The position numbers were made by a program, and so were the translations under genes. A model generated the notes under the pieces. It made no database searches, was not told the DNA's origin, and was given only the letters and a program-made list of their open reading frames with translations. From assembly GCA_023515795.1 (NCBI GenBank), contig JALGPX010000066.1, positions 20,165 through 55,183 on the forward strand: a stretch of 35,019 bases of DNA, given 5' to 3'. Positions 1-9,874 of the stretch are shown here, piece by piece (the first letter of the stretch is position 1; each line of letters begins with the position of its first letter). The DNA is from Amoeboaphelidium occidentale. Lineage: Eukaryota > Aphelidiomycota > Aphelidea.

Positions 1-74
1 TCTGATAATCTTCTTACTGTCTTTGGTTTCATCTTCACAACGTAATCATTAAATCCTAAAGCGGTCAGTAATCT

Positions 75-1988
75 TCATAGACAAGGAATACCTGTTGGGA
101 AAAACTTGTTCAAAACGGTGTAGAGTACTATCATTAAGTCATGGGAGTGTTGTTCCGATATCTTCTTGATGGCAATAAATACATAATGAATTGCTCCAAG
201 TCGCATACACTCTTTCTTGCAAGCTTCATCGTCTGCCAAGTTCATAAGACAAACACATGCAAACATGAGTATTAGATGGTCTTTTTCTAGCTTCTTTGGT
301 TTGATTTCCTGTGTTCTGACCTCGTTGGAGATTTGTGGCGGGTTGTCAGTCAAAGATACTTCGCTGTTTCCTCTAGATATACCATTTACTCGTTGTGATG
401 TGTTTATAGACTCGTTTGAAGGTACAGCATGAAGATCATCAGCGGAAGAGCTCTCCATTAAATCTGTGGTAAAGACTGAATTCGAAACTCTAGCATTCTG
501 TCTCTGAGCATTTGGAGTTGTAACATTAAACGCTGTGACGACTCTTTTGACAACTGAATTTTCTTTCTTTTCTGGTAATAAGGATCGCTTAGTCATAGCT
601 TTGAGTATTAAGGATATTCCATTGCTTTCTAGTAAGCTCTTCCTGCAGTCCTTGTCAGTTCTTATAAGTGTGCCTATAGCAAAACAAGCTGCTGTTTGAA
701 CTGTAGGAAAGCATTCGTATTGTTTCATTGCACGAATTATCTTGTCCATGCCTTTGCATTTGTTGAATATAGGTATCGAAATACAATCGCCATGAGCAAG
801 GTGAGATATGCTGAATAAAGCTGCTAGCTGTGTAGAAGTATCATAATCAAAAACATCCATCGATTTTAACAGAGAAGCAGTTAAATCTTCTTTGAATCCA
901 GAGAAGGACACGCCAGAGAATGCAAAACTACCAAGAGCGTTAATTGCTGGCAGTATAACTTTTTCATCAAACTGGTGGTCGTAGAAAGCATTAACCACTA
1001 TAGAAAGAAATTCATCCACTTTGCTTTTATCCTTTAGATGCTTGCTAATGTTTGTGAACAGATGGCATGCTTGTGAAATTAAGGCAGCATTTTTGCGGTA
1101 ACTAATGCACAGAGAATTAATTGTGTCTAACACACCACAATCAACGATTATCGATGCACTTTTATCAAATAATGCAAAATTAGATAATGCTGCGCATATT
1201 TCTGTACAGCAAGCCATAGAATTAGGTAATTCTGCATGCTTTGATAGTTCCGTAAATTTTGATATTATGAGATCCAATGAGCCAGTGCTTAACATATCCT
1301 TACGGTTAGAAGGTGCAGATGTACAGTTTGCAAGCACAGCAGCGCATTCTGTTATAATTTCAGGTGAAACATTTTCTACTTTTCTAATTGTATCGTTCAG
1401 TAGACGAATCAATTCGTAAGGAGCTTGACCCAGCTTTACCACCCATCGCTCAACTCTTGAGAATATCCGAAATACTTTGAATAAATAATACGGTTGAATT
1501 TTATCTTTCCAATGTATCTTCGATGTGGGTTTTATGAAGTCTTTAAGTGCTCCGAATATGACCTCTAGAATGCCATGACATAATGATTCGTTTGAAGTAA
1601 ATTCTTTTTGAATAGATGAGAAATACTTTACGGGAGAAAGCACTGATATTATTCCCTTAAAATTTGAAATACAAAGATCTAGCAAAAGGTCTAAATCTTG
1701 TAACGTCATATCTCTAGCAGCAAGCTTGTCTGCATTGATCATAAGCCAGAGATTAAAGTACATGATCCTTGCCATTGCAAGAGGTTTCTGTTTGATATAA
1801 GACTTCTCTGATTTGAGATCATGAAGCATTGTCATGGCGTCTTGATGAGAAATTCCATGATCATGCAGCGAAAGGTCTTCAAAAGCAGCACATACCCTAT
1901 CAAGAAGACTGCGGTTGTTATCAATAGATTTCTTGTCCTTGAAATCATCATGACTTATATCAATTGGCGGTAGAATGATATCTCTCAT
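75..1988 (-). CDS. Armadillo-like helical repeat protein, family not recognised
   Basis: The frame runs 637 codons from an ATG at 1988 to a TGA at 75-77. It stays open upstream to about 2066, but no earlier ATG is present, so I chose the one that begins MRDIILPP. From about residue 200 onward the protein shows repeated ~40-residue helical units of armadillo type, for example ECAAVLANCTS, EICAALSNFALF, AINALGSFAF, QLAALFSISHLAHGD and CFAIGTLIRTD, which have the spaced Ala/Leu/Asn pattern of ARM helices 2-3. A low-complexity Ser/Asn-rich linker follows at about residues 490-570, then a final ARM-like unit (LMFACVCLMNLADDEACKK). ARM solenoids usually bind other proteins, but nothing here identifies the partner or pathway. 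It is divergent from the RUN-domain gene across ~245 bp. Confidence 0.75.
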   Translation of the reverse strand: MRDIILPPIDISHDDFKDKKSIDNNRSLLDRVCAAFEDLSLHDHGISHQDAMTMLHDLKSEKSYIKQKPLAMARIMYFNLWLMINADKLAARDMTLQDLDLLLDLCISNFKGIISVLSPVKYFSSIQKEFTSNESLCHGILEVIFGALKDFIKPTSKIHWKDKIQPYYLFKVFRIFSRVERWVVKLGQAPYELIRLLNDTIRKVENVSPEIITECAAVLANCTSAPSNRKDMLSTGSLDLIISKFTELSKHAELPNSMACCTEICAALSNFALFDKSASIIVDCGVLDTINSLCISYRKNAALISQACHLFTNISKHLKDKSKVDEFLSIVVNAFYDHQFDEKVILPAINALGSFAFSGVSFSGFKEDLTASLLKSMDVFDYDTSTQLAALFSISHLAHGDCISIPIFNKCKGMDKIIRAMKQYECFPTVQTAACFAIGTLIRTDKDCRKSLLESNGISLILKAMTKRSLLPEKKENSVVKRVVTAFNVTTPNAQRQNARVSNSVFTTDLMESSSADDLHAVPSNESINTSQRVNGISRGNSEVSLTDNPPQISNEVRTQEIKPKKLEKDHLILMFACVCLMNLADDEACKKECMRLGAIHYVFIAIKKISEQHSHDLMIVLYTVLNKFFPTGIPCL

Positions 1989-2232
1989 GGGACTATTGAA
2001 GACTTCACACGAACAACTCGAAACAGATCTTGTTTGCAGCACAAGAGACGCTGCTTGACTACCAAACTAAACCATCACGTGAGAGCCTTAAGCTTCTCTT
2101 TACGTAACCTGTTGCTAATTGAAACATTCTACGTCTTAGCAGTTCGCTATTTGTGCACTGATTCCACCAATCGGAAGTCGTGACCGCTTAGTGATAAACT
2201 GTTGACGAGATAGCAGCGTGTTGTTTTTAGAA
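1989..2232. promoter_or_regulatory. Divergent promoter with a TCACGTGA palindrome
   Basis: This short spacer separates two divergent genes and must hold both promoters. It contains the perfect 8-bp palindrome TCACGTGA at 2075-2082. CACGTG is the E-box core bound by basic helix-loop-helix factors in fungi and animals. No TATA box is obvious. Confidence 0.35.
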
Positions 2233-3480
2233 ATGAGTTCTGGCGATATATCTGATGATCCTTTGAGTGAGTTTATAACAGAGACACAAACAGTCGTTCC
2301 TGAGCAGGAATTGGATAAGGCTCCAGAAGTGTCAAGCAAAAACTTCACATGGCCGCGGAACATTCTACCAAAGATGGAACAAAAGTCGATATTCTCTGAT
2401 ATCTCGTCTTTCATGTCTGCAAAAGTATCTTCGCCTCCTCAAGCGCAACCTACACAACCAATTGTATCGGTTAACCCAATTTCGAATATTCTGGATCGAG
2501 TCTTGAATAGTCAAAGCACAATATCTGAAGTATCGCTACGGACAAGAACCGAGAAGAAGGCGTTATACACGATTTTCAAAAGAACATTGCGCTCATTTCT
2601 GGACCAAACTGCTGGTTCATCTGATGCAATTACTGAAGACACGTCTCTATTTCGACAATTATCCACAATCATTCAACATATTCTGTTCCATCAGTTCAAC
2701 GCTACAGAAACAAGGTCAGACTTATTCTCTACTCAAAAGAGACGTACTGTATGGCAATTCCTTGAATCGAGACTTGATGCCTCTGAAACAGCCCTGGAAA
2801 CTGTTAAAGCTGTTACAGCGGAATGTTCTGATATTGAAAAGGTCAAATGGTTTATTCATATGTCTCTTATGCAGCAGAATCTTGCTACAGCGTTTCTCCA
2901 ACTTATACAATATCCTGAAGTTACCGTCTGGTATAATTATGGAGCTATTATGAGGGATGTTGAATTGATTACTGAAATAAGCGGAATGCTTCTCTCATTG
3001 AATTCCTTGGAGTTTAATTTGCTTGTCAAGCCGTCAAGCTCCACAAAGGAAAGTTCTACGGAAGAAGATTTATGCGTGTCGCTTCTTAATTGTTTCATGG
3101 CATTAGAATCTGAGCTTGGTTCCTCCTCTGTCAGCACATCAAGGAAGAACTCTAAGGATCTTGGTGAATCTGATTCTGATCTCCGGATAATGCAGCAGAA
3201 CAAGTATCTTACAGAGCAGAATGCTTTACTGGAGAAACGGATCAAGGAACTTCAAAAGAAGAATGATACACCAACTCAGTTGGAATCATATGAGACGGAG
3301 TTGGAACAACTTCGCCGAGAAGTCGATCACTTGTCTAAGGATCTCAAAGACTGCCAGAGCATGAGACAAAAAGATAAGATCGTGCTCAAAGTGACGCAAC
3401 AGCATCTTGTTCAAGCTTTAAAAGCTAAAGAGGAGTTACGAAAGAAATATCAAGGTGATCCAGAAACTACAACAGAATAA
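2233..3480 (+). CDS. RUN-domain protein with C-terminal coiled coil
   Basis: 415 codons from ATG 2233 (MSSGDISDD) to TAA. A GTG lies five codons earlier, but the ATG is the natural start. Residues ~100-275 fit a RUN domain. They are helical, with the typical segment around [14 protein letters not shown] followed by a hydrophobic helix ending LEFNLLVK, resembling the matching part of RUFY-family proteins. The last ~90 residues are a Gln/Glu/Lys/Leu-rich coiled coil ([15 protein letters not shown] and onward). RUFY proteins couple Rab or Arl GTPases to endosome and lysosome motility, and some end in a FYVE zinc finger, but none is seen here. A role as a small-GTPase effector in membrane traffic is therefore inference. 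Stop to the next start is about 80 bp. Confidence 0.75.
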   Translation: MSSGDISDDPLSEFITETQTVVPEQELDKAPEVSSKNFTWPRNILPKMEQKSIFSDISSFMSAKVSSPPQAQPTQPIVSVNPISNILDRVLNSQSTISEVSLRTRTEKKALYTIFKRTLRSFLDQTAGSSDAITEDTSLFRQLSTIIQHILFHQFNATETRSDLFSTQKRRTVWQFLESRLDASETALETVKAVTAECSDIEKVKWFIHMSLMQQNLATAFLQLIQYPEVTVWYNYGAIMRDVELITEISGMLLSLNSLEFNLLVKPSSSTKESSTEEDLCVSLLNCFMALESELGSSSVSTSRKNSKDLGESDSDLRIMQQNKYLTEQNALLEKRIKELQKKNDTPTQLESYETELEQLRREVDHLSKDLKDCQSMRQKDKIVLKVTQQHLVQALKAKEELRKKYQGDPETTTE

Positions 3481-3560
3481 ATTTACACTCTACAGGCTTA
3501 ACAGGCGGGTATCTTGCAGGTTTTCTTCTTTACTCCATCGTTATCAGTGATTTTTTGATC

Positions 3561-5828
3561 ATGTTCAGAGGTTTATCGCGCGTGGCTCCTTTGGCCCGGC
3601 GTTCATATTCGGCTGCGGCACCTGAGCTTAAGACTTCGGGGCAGACCACACCTTTAAAGGATTTGGAACGTTTAGGGAATTTAAGAAATATCGGAATATC
3701 TGCACATATTGATTCTGGTAAAACTACGCTTACTGAACGTATTTTGTATTACACTGGCCGCATATCTTCGATTCACGATGTTCGCGGTAAAGACGGTGTT
3801 GGTGCTACTATGGATTATATGGAATTGGAGCGTGAAAAGGGAATTACTATTCAATCCGCTGCTACATTCTGTCAGTGGCAGGACAAAGGAATCAACATAA
3901 TTGATACTCCTGGGCACGTTGATTTTACTATTGAAGTAGAGAGAGCATTACGTGTACTTGACGGTGCAGTGCTTGTTTTATGCTCAGTTGGTGGTGTTCA
4001 GTCCCAGACCCAAACTGTCGATAGACAAATGAAGAGATATGGCGTCCCTAGAATCTCTTTCATTAATAAGATGGACCGTACTGGCTCAAATCCATTCAAA
4101 GTCGTGCAGCAATTACGACAGAAATTGTCATTGGCTTGCGCTCCATTGCAGTATCCGATCATGTCTGAAGATGGTGACGAATTTTTGGGTGTTGTGGATT
4201 TAATTACTATGGAAGCAGTTTATAACAGAGGCGATAATGGAGAGAATGTTGTGCGCGAGCCTTGTCCAGATCGATTAAAGTCGGCTTGTCTCGCCAAACG
4301 CCAGGAACTTGTCGAGCAGTTGGCTGAAGTCGATGACGCAATTGGAGAGAAGTTCATTATGGAAGAAGACTGTACCGTTCAGGAACTGAGAGATGCCATT
4401 CGTAGAGCGACAATTTCTTGCAAATTCTCTCCTGTATTTATGGGTTCGGCTTTTAAGAACACCGCTGTTCAGCCGCTATTAGATGCAGTTATCGATTACT
4501 TGCCAAACCCATCAGAACGCGTGAACCATGCTTTTGAGACCGACAAAGAAACAAAGAAGGAGGAAAAAGTAGATTTGGTACCTTCGAGTGAAGAGCCATT
4601 GGTTGGGTTGGCTTTTAAACTCGAAGACACAAAGTACGGTCAATTAACTTACATTAGAGTTTATCAAGGAACTCTAGAGAAGGGTATGTTCATTCAAAAC
4701 ATGCGCACACCAAACGGTAAGAAAGTAAAAGTTTCTAAATTGGTTCGTATGCATTCAAATGAAATGGAAGAAGTTCAAGCACTGCCAGCTGGTGAAATTG
4801 GTGCAATGTTTGGAGTAGAATGTGCTTCCGGTGATACTTTTACAGCTGCTAATTCCACAAGAAACTTGACATTGTCCTCTATGTTTATTCCTGATCCTGT
4901 CGTATCTTTGTCACTGCGTCCAAAGAATAGTAAAGATGTTACAGGAAATTTCAGCAAGGCATTACAGAAGTTCTGTAAAGAGGACCCAACTTTCAGAGTT
5001 CACACAGATTCAGAATCAAAAGAAACTATTATTTCTGGAATGGGTGAATTACATTTGGAAATTTACGTCGAAAGAATGAAAAGAGAATATGGTGTTGAAT
5101 GTGTAACAGGAAGACCTCGCGTAGCTTACAGAGAAACAATTATGCAAAAAGTTCCATTTGATTACACACATAAGAAACAAAGTGGTGGAGCTGGTCAGTT
5201 TGGTAAAATCATGGGCTTCATTGAACCACTTAAGCCAGAGAATGAGAACGGAGAAGAAACTGACGGTTTTGTTTTGGAGAACGAGTTTGTTGATGAAACC
5301 ACTGGTCTAAACATTCCATCTCAATACATTCCATCAGTCGAAAAAGGTTTTAATGAAGGTTGTGAAAAAGGTCGTCTTATTGGCCACAAAGTTGTTGGAG
5401 TCAGATTTGTATTGCAAGATGGTGCTGCCCATTCTGTAGATTCTTCCGATTTAGCCTTCAGACAAGCTGCTATCGGTGCGTTTAGACAAGCTGTTCAGAG
5501 CGCTTCTCCTGTTATTCTGGAGCCAATTATGGATGTATCTATTTCAGTACCGCAAGAATTTCAAGCAAGCATTATGACACAGATTAATAAGAGAAAAGGA
5601 GCTATTTACGACACGTCCAATGAAGGAACAGAAACCGATGGTTGGGCAACTTTACGATCAAAAGTTTCACTAAAAGAAATGTTTGGCTATGTTTCAGACT
5701 TGAGAGCAGCTACTCAAGGAAAAGGAGAGTTCACAATGGAATTTTCTCATTACCAGACAGTCATGAGAAACGAACAAGAAGAGTTGATGAAAGAATATCA
5801 GAAAGAATTGGAAGCTAAAAAGAAGTAA
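3561..5828 (+). CDS. GFM1: Mitochondrial elongation factor G (translocase)
   Basis: 755 codons, no intron. The GTPase motifs are complete: P-loop [13 protein letters not shown] near residue 50, switch [11 protein letters not shown], and NKMD for guanine specificity. Domains II to V follow, including [20 protein letters not shown] and the C-terminal EF-G domain ending near [10 protein letters not shown]. The N-terminus ([20 protein letters not shown]) is rich in Arg, Ser and Ala without acids, as expected of a mitochondrial import signal. The product should catalyse GTP-driven translocation on mitochondrial ribosomes. The length is normal for the GFM1/MEF1 family. I chose ATG 3561 over a TTG two codons upstream. 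It converges on the PRPP synthetase gene, with 22 bp between the stop codons. Confidence 0.95.
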   Translation: MFRGLSRVAPLARRSYSAAAPELKTSGQTTPLKDLERLGNLRNIGISAHIDSGKTTLTERILYYTGRISSIHDVRGKDGVGATMDYMELEREKGITIQSAATFCQWQDKGINIIDTPGHVDFTIEVERALRVLDGAVLVLCSVGGVQSQTQTVDRQMKRYGVPRISFINKMDRTGSNPFKVVQQLRQKLSLACAPLQYPIMSEDGDEFLGVVDLITMEAVYNRGDNGENVVREPCPDRLKSACLAKRQELVEQLAEVDDAIGEKFIMEEDCTVQELRDAIRRATISCKFSPVFMGSAFKNTAVQPLLDAVIDYLPNPSERVNHAFETDKETKKEEKVDLVPSSEEPLVGLAFKLEDTKYGQLTYIRVYQGTLEKGMFIQNMRTPNGKKVKVSKLVRMHSNEMEEVQALPAGEIGAMFGVECASGDTFTAANSTRNLTLSSMFIPDPVVSLSLRPKNSKDVTGNFSKALQKFCKEDPTFRVHTDSESKETIISGMGELHLEIYVERMKREYGVECVTGRPRVAYRETIMQKVPFDYTHKKQSGGAGQFGKIMGFIEPLKPENENGEETDGFVLENEFVDETTGLNIPSQYIPSVEKGFNEGCEKGRLIGHKVVGVRFVLQDGAAHSVDSSDLAFRQAAIGAFRQAVQSASPVILEPIMDVSISVPQEFQASIMTQINKRKGAIYDTSNEGTETDGWATLRSKVSLKEMFGYVSDLRAATQGKGEFTMEFSHYQTVMRNEQEELMKEYQKELEAKKK

Positions 5829-5850
5829 TCATCTCATTGTTGAATCAAAT

Positions 5851-6859
5851 CTATTCCGGAGCATGACTAAATAGATAACTTATACTCTCTCCGTTATGTG
5901 TTCTCCTAATTGCTTCACTCAATGTAGCAGAAATATCGATACATTTTAACTTTGGGCACACCTCGCGAGTATGCTCATGTGGAATAGTATTTGTGATGAC
6001 CAGCTCTTCCAGCAAACTATTGTTAATAACATCAATCGCCTTCCCACTAAGGATTCCATGTGTAACCATCGCATAAACCTTTTCAGCCCCATGGTTCATG
6101 AGAGTTTCAGCAGCTAAAGCTAAAGTACCGCAAGTATCAGCCATATCATCAATGATAATTGCGATTTTTCCTTGAACGTTTCCAACCAAAGTCATACGAC
6201 TTACTTCATTGGCCTTTTTTCTCTCCTTGTGAATAATAGCAAATTCCAAATCCATTCGATCAGCCATTGAAGTTGCTCTCTTTGCACCACCAGCATCAGG
6301 CGACACGATGACAGCATTCTTCCAATTTGGAATATTCTGCCTGATGTACTTCAGCATACTCGGCTCCGCATACAAATTGTCAACAGGAACATCAAAGAAC
6401 CCCTGAATTTGCGATGCGTGTAAATCAATCGTAATAACATGATCAGCTCCAGAAACAGTCAACATGTTTGCAATCAGCTTTGCACTGATGGGAGCACGAC
6501 TCTTGTCTTTCTTGTCTTGCCTTGCGTATGGGAAAACAGGAATGACCGCGGTAATACGACGAGCAGAAGCAGTTTTGCAAGCGGAAATCATAATCAAAAG
6601 TTCCATCAAGTGATCATTGATTTCACCACAGCCACTTTGCAAAATGAAGACATCTTCATCACGGACAGATTCTCCAATGGTAACTGCAGTTTCTTGGTTT
6701 GCGTATTTGTGAACAGCAGCTTTTCCCAATGGAATACCTAGCGAGGTTAACATACATAAATGCTATCAAAGAAAATTTACCCAAACGCAGCGCTATCTTA
6801 TGGGCCAAGTCAGGATGCGAATTCCCGCAAAACAATTTAATTGAATTAGTGGCAACCAT
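5851..6859 (-). CDS. PRPS: Ribose-phosphate pyrophosphokinase (PRPP synthetase), two exons
   Basis: Exon 1 is 6781-6859 (ATG at 6857-6859, [19 protein letters not shown]). A 43-nt intron at 6738-6780 starts GTAAAT and ends GCTAG. Exon 2 is 5851-6737 (TAG stop). Joining through a split Gly codon gives 321 aa, close to the family's ~318. It restores the expected [21 protein letters not shown] junction. Diagnostic parts are [19 protein letters not shown], the metal/ATP-loop region [14 protein letters not shown]-like (here FDVP), and the PRPP-binding loop [11 protein letters not shown]. The enzyme makes PRPP from ribose-5-phosphate and ATP for nucleotide, His and Trp synthesis. A start within exon 2 alone would lose the first β-strand. 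Confidence 0.95.
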
Positions 6860-7010
6860 TTTATCGCAGACAGTGGCAAAGGAGAAGACACTTGCTGAAA
6901 AATTTTGAGCTCGCTGATTCAGGGGCTCCACTGTCACAGATTGAAGTTCACAATTCACCGCAACTTTCCATTAAGATAAGACTTCCTTTAATTTAATGCA
7001 TTTATTGGTT

Positions 7011-8864
7011 TTATCTGGATACAAAAGAAATGCGTTTCGCTTCCTTGTATTTATCGCGATTCTTGAATATTTTCCTTTCAATCTTCATCCTATTCCGTAG
7101 CATATGAATTTTTGGCCATGCTATCCTTTCTCCGCCATCAATAAAATCTTGCATTCTCTTTTCGTCTGGGTCAGTTAGCAAGTTGAAATAGTTACCGAAT
7201 GTAACATGAGGAACGATAGTAACATTCCCTGCAAACTTTTGCAAGTAAACATGACTCCAGTCCTGAGAATGGATCATTGGCAACAAATTCATATCTCTCA
7301 GAACTAAAAGCCACTTCTTCATGTCCAACTTCAAATACTGTTCGAGCATACTTAAAAGAAAACCTCCTCTCCATCCTTTTCCAGATCGATGAGCACTTGG
7401 AACACCAGATGATCCTTTTGCATCGAAAAAGAATAGAACGACATGCGGATTAACTTGAGACACAATGGTATAATTGACTTGGAACATTTGATGCAAATTG
7501 CTCAGTGGAATGTCGATTCTCAAACTTCCATCTCTCCAGAAAACACCTTCTTCAAAGTATGGAACAACTTGGCCTTTTTCATTCTTTTGGTATAATCGCA
7601 TCGGAGGCAAGATTCCAGGAACTGCAGATGATGCTAATACAGCAGACTTGATTGTGACATTTGGTGAAGTTTTGTAATTCAAACATTTTGGCGGAGAATG
7701 TTCGGACTCTGATATGACAGTGATATTAAGTATTCTGCCAGTAAGCAAAAAGGCTTCTTGGAATGTGATATCGCCTTTTAAAACATACTCGAGCTTCTGA
7801 GACCAAATGTCTGGATCAAACATTGCACCAGTTTGGATAAATCGTTTCATGCGAACAAATATTGGCTCAGAACATGCAGTAAACTTTTCGTACAATTGAG
7901 CATTCAATTCAGATTTTAATTCTTCATCAGTGCGAACACATACAAATCCTGCAATAAGCGCTCCAGCAGATGTTCCGTTAATAACAGTTGGAAGAATACC
8001 CTCTTCACGCAAAGCCTTCACAACACCCAAATGATAGTATCCAAAAGTCGCACCACCACTCAAACATAACGCAGTAGAACCGTACAATCGAGATGCCTTC
8101 TTGAAAAACTTGTACTTATCATGATCATTCAACAACTGAGAACTCTCAAGGTAATCCAACGACGCACAAACTTCATCAGTAAATGTTTCTACCAACTCTT
8201 TAGTGCCATAAAAGGTTTTGTTGTAAATTGCCAGATTCTCAACACCGCCAATGTTGTGCTTTAGAGCAGCATCCAAAAGAACTCGAACCAAATCTGGCGC
8301 GTCAAAAGAAACACTGCTATGATTTAACGGCGACTCCTGGGATGAAACTGGGGACACGATTACATTACCACCAACAGTGCTGCTTTGTTCAGAATGTTGC
8401 ATGCGATAGGAATTAAGCAATCTTACAAGTCTTCTGATCAAACGATAATCATAGTAAACCGATTCATCCTGTTTCTTCCATTTATCAAATCCCATGAACT
8501 TGTCCATCTCCAAAGCGTGTTTGCGATACTGAGAAAAGTCTCGTGACCTCTTCAAAGCGTTCTTCAAATACAATTTATGTCCCTTCCAAATGAACAGGCG
8601 CTCAGACAAGAAAACCAGTTGTCTAATGAATACGTACAACACCAACTCAACAATTATAATTAAGAATATCATCACAAGAAGTGGAACTCGCAACAGCTTG
8701 AAAGTAATTGCCTCAGGTAGACGTTCTTTATCATGAGAATCCAAATTATCTTCCAGAACGACATAGGCATTCCTGGAAGAGCGATCATAAGGAGTGTCCA
8801 CCCCTTCCAAATGATCATCGAAATCCGTAGTGACTCCCTCAGACAGAGAAAGCAGAGAATCCAT
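7011..8864 (-). CDS. Patatin-like triacylglycerol lipase (Tgl3/4/5-SDP1 type)
   Basis: 617 codons, no intron, ATG at 8862-8864. Order: a short acidic N-terminus; a hydrophobic segment at about residues 56-80 (RVPLLVMIFLIIIVELVLYV), a likely membrane or lipid-droplet anchor; then a DUF3336-like helical region ending in GGVENLAIYNKTFYGTKELV; then the patatin core. The core has a glycine-rich oxyanion loop (LSGGATFGYYHLGV), the nucleophile elbow GTSAG, and the catalytic Asp in the WRDGSLRIDIP motif. That motif and the following VSQVNPHV are typical of the Tgl/SDP1 branch, which hydrolyses stored triacylglycerol at lipid droplets. The Ser-Asp dyad is intact. The gene is divergent from MED4. Confidence 0.9.
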   Translation of the reverse strand: MDSLLSLSEGVTTDFDDHLEGVDTPYDRSSRNAYVVLEDNLDSHDKERLPEAITFKLLRVPLLVMIFLIIIVELVLYVFIRQLVFLSERLFIWKGHKLYLKNALKRSRDFSQYRKHALEMDKFMGFDKWKKQDESVYYDYRLIRRLVRLLNSYRMQHSEQSSTVGGNVIVSPVSSQESPLNHSSVSFDAPDLVRVLLDAALKHNIGGVENLAIYNKTFYGTKELVETFTDEVCASLDYLESSQLLNDHDKYKFFKKASRLYGSTALCLSGGATFGYYHLGVVKALREEGILPTVINGTSAGALIAGFVCVRTDEELKSELNAQLYEKFTACSEPIFVRMKRFIQTGAMFDPDIWSQKLEYVLKGDITFQEAFLLTGRILNITVISESEHSPPKCLNYKTSPNVTIKSAVLASSAVPGILPPMRLYQKNEKGQVVPYFEEGVFWRDGSLRIDIPLSNLHQMFQVNYTIVSQVNPHVVLFFFDAKGSSGVPSAHRSGKGWRGGFLLSMLEQYLKLDMKKWLLVLRDMNLLPMIHSQDWSHVYLQKFAGNVTIVPHVTFGNYFNLLTDPDEKRMQDFIDGGERIAWPKIHMLRNRMKIERKIFKNRDKYKEAKRISFVSR

Positions 8865-9130
8865 TTCGATTCAGCTAATCGACACTTCCGGCAAACAGAA
8901 GGAAAATCACGCGCTCGCACAAAAAGCTTTGACGCTTCGGCAGTTTCGGTCCATAAGTGTTCTCGGGTGGTTTCAGGGGATATATAAATAGGCTTTAAAG
9001 GCTCTCTACTATCACCGTTCGAGTTGGCTTCAAAGCTGTTACGCTTTAATAATCCAACTCTGAGCTCTTACAACAAATCACACAGAACCCCTCATAACCA
9101 TTAATATATGCCTAATTTCCCCCTTTTCTG
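8865..9130. promoter_or_regulatory. Divergent promoter of lipase and MED4, with TATA box
   Basis: A good TATA sequence, TATATAAATA, lies at 8981-8990 on the + strand, about 140 bp before the MED4 ATG. This would suit a leader of roughly 110 nt. Its reverse complement is a poorer TATA match, so I assign it to MED4. Nothing comparable is evident for the lipase. Confidence 0.4.
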
Positions 9131-9840
9131 ATGGATGATTTGGTGGATAAGAATATTCTGAGAGAGGCGGATGAAACACAAAAGCTGATCAAAGAAAGCC
9201 TTAGCGCTCTTATAACGCACATGCAACCAGACGCGACATATGCACCTTCAGACTGTTATCGACTGATAAATTCTTTAACACATAATGTGGATAAACTGGA
9301 TTCTATTTTAAAGCTTGGTGAGTTTTACTTTTAACAGGAGAACTGAACTTATCCAAAGGCAATGACCACCAGCGAGTACAGACAGAAATAGATTTATTGA
9401 ATGAAGAGATTAAAGATTACAAGACAAAAATTAAAGCGCTTTTAGAGGCTCTTATGGGTAAATACTCAAAACTACAAGAATTCTTATACACGGCAAAGAA
9501 GCACAGACAAACTTTAGCTAAAGAACCAATTGATGCAGATTTGGTATTGAAAGTCGCAAAGAATGTTGGTGGGACTACTTCTGCGCCTTTAGGATGGAAT
9601 GGTGAACCTTTAGGATTGTATAGGCCAGCTGTGCCACAGGAAGATCAGATCAGAGCATCTAAACTATTCCAGACGGCGTATTTAGAGAATGCTTCTGGTA
9701 ATGAATTGAATGCGTTGGGCTTAGCAGATTCCATGCTTAAAGGAGACATGGATTCTACTTTGAAAGCTGCGCATAACGTGTTTAATCGTCCAGTGAAACA
9801 AGGTCAAGCTGAAGATCTATCCACTTTGTTTGACCTGTGA
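9131..9840 (+). CDS. MED4: Mediator complex subunit 4
   Basis: Exon 1 is 9131-9317 and exon 2 is 9338-9840, joined through a Gly codon after removal of a 20-nt intron. The product is 229 aa. MED4-family features are an N-terminal helical region (VDKLDSILKLGEL), a long coiled coil (LLNEEIKDYKTKIKALLEAL), and the conserved motif TTSAPLGWNGEP followed by YRPAVPQEDQIRAS. The last is the signature stretch shared with human and fungal Med4. Mediator bridges transcription factors and RNA polymerase II in the nucleus, and MED4 belongs to the middle module. Without the splice the frame stops at 9334, before most of the coiled coil. The stop is 34 bp before the next gene's ATG, with AATAAA at 9866. Confidence 0.85.
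9318..9337 (+). other. 20-nt spliceosomal intron in MED4
   Basis: The segment starts GTGAGT and ends TTAACAG. Removing it links two MED4-like frames in phase (GGA, Gly). Its length is not a multiple of three, so the protein cannot be read through it. Transcript evidence is not available here. Confidence 0.75.
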
Positions 9841-9874
9841 TATCAACACAACAACAGCTACAGAACAATAAATT

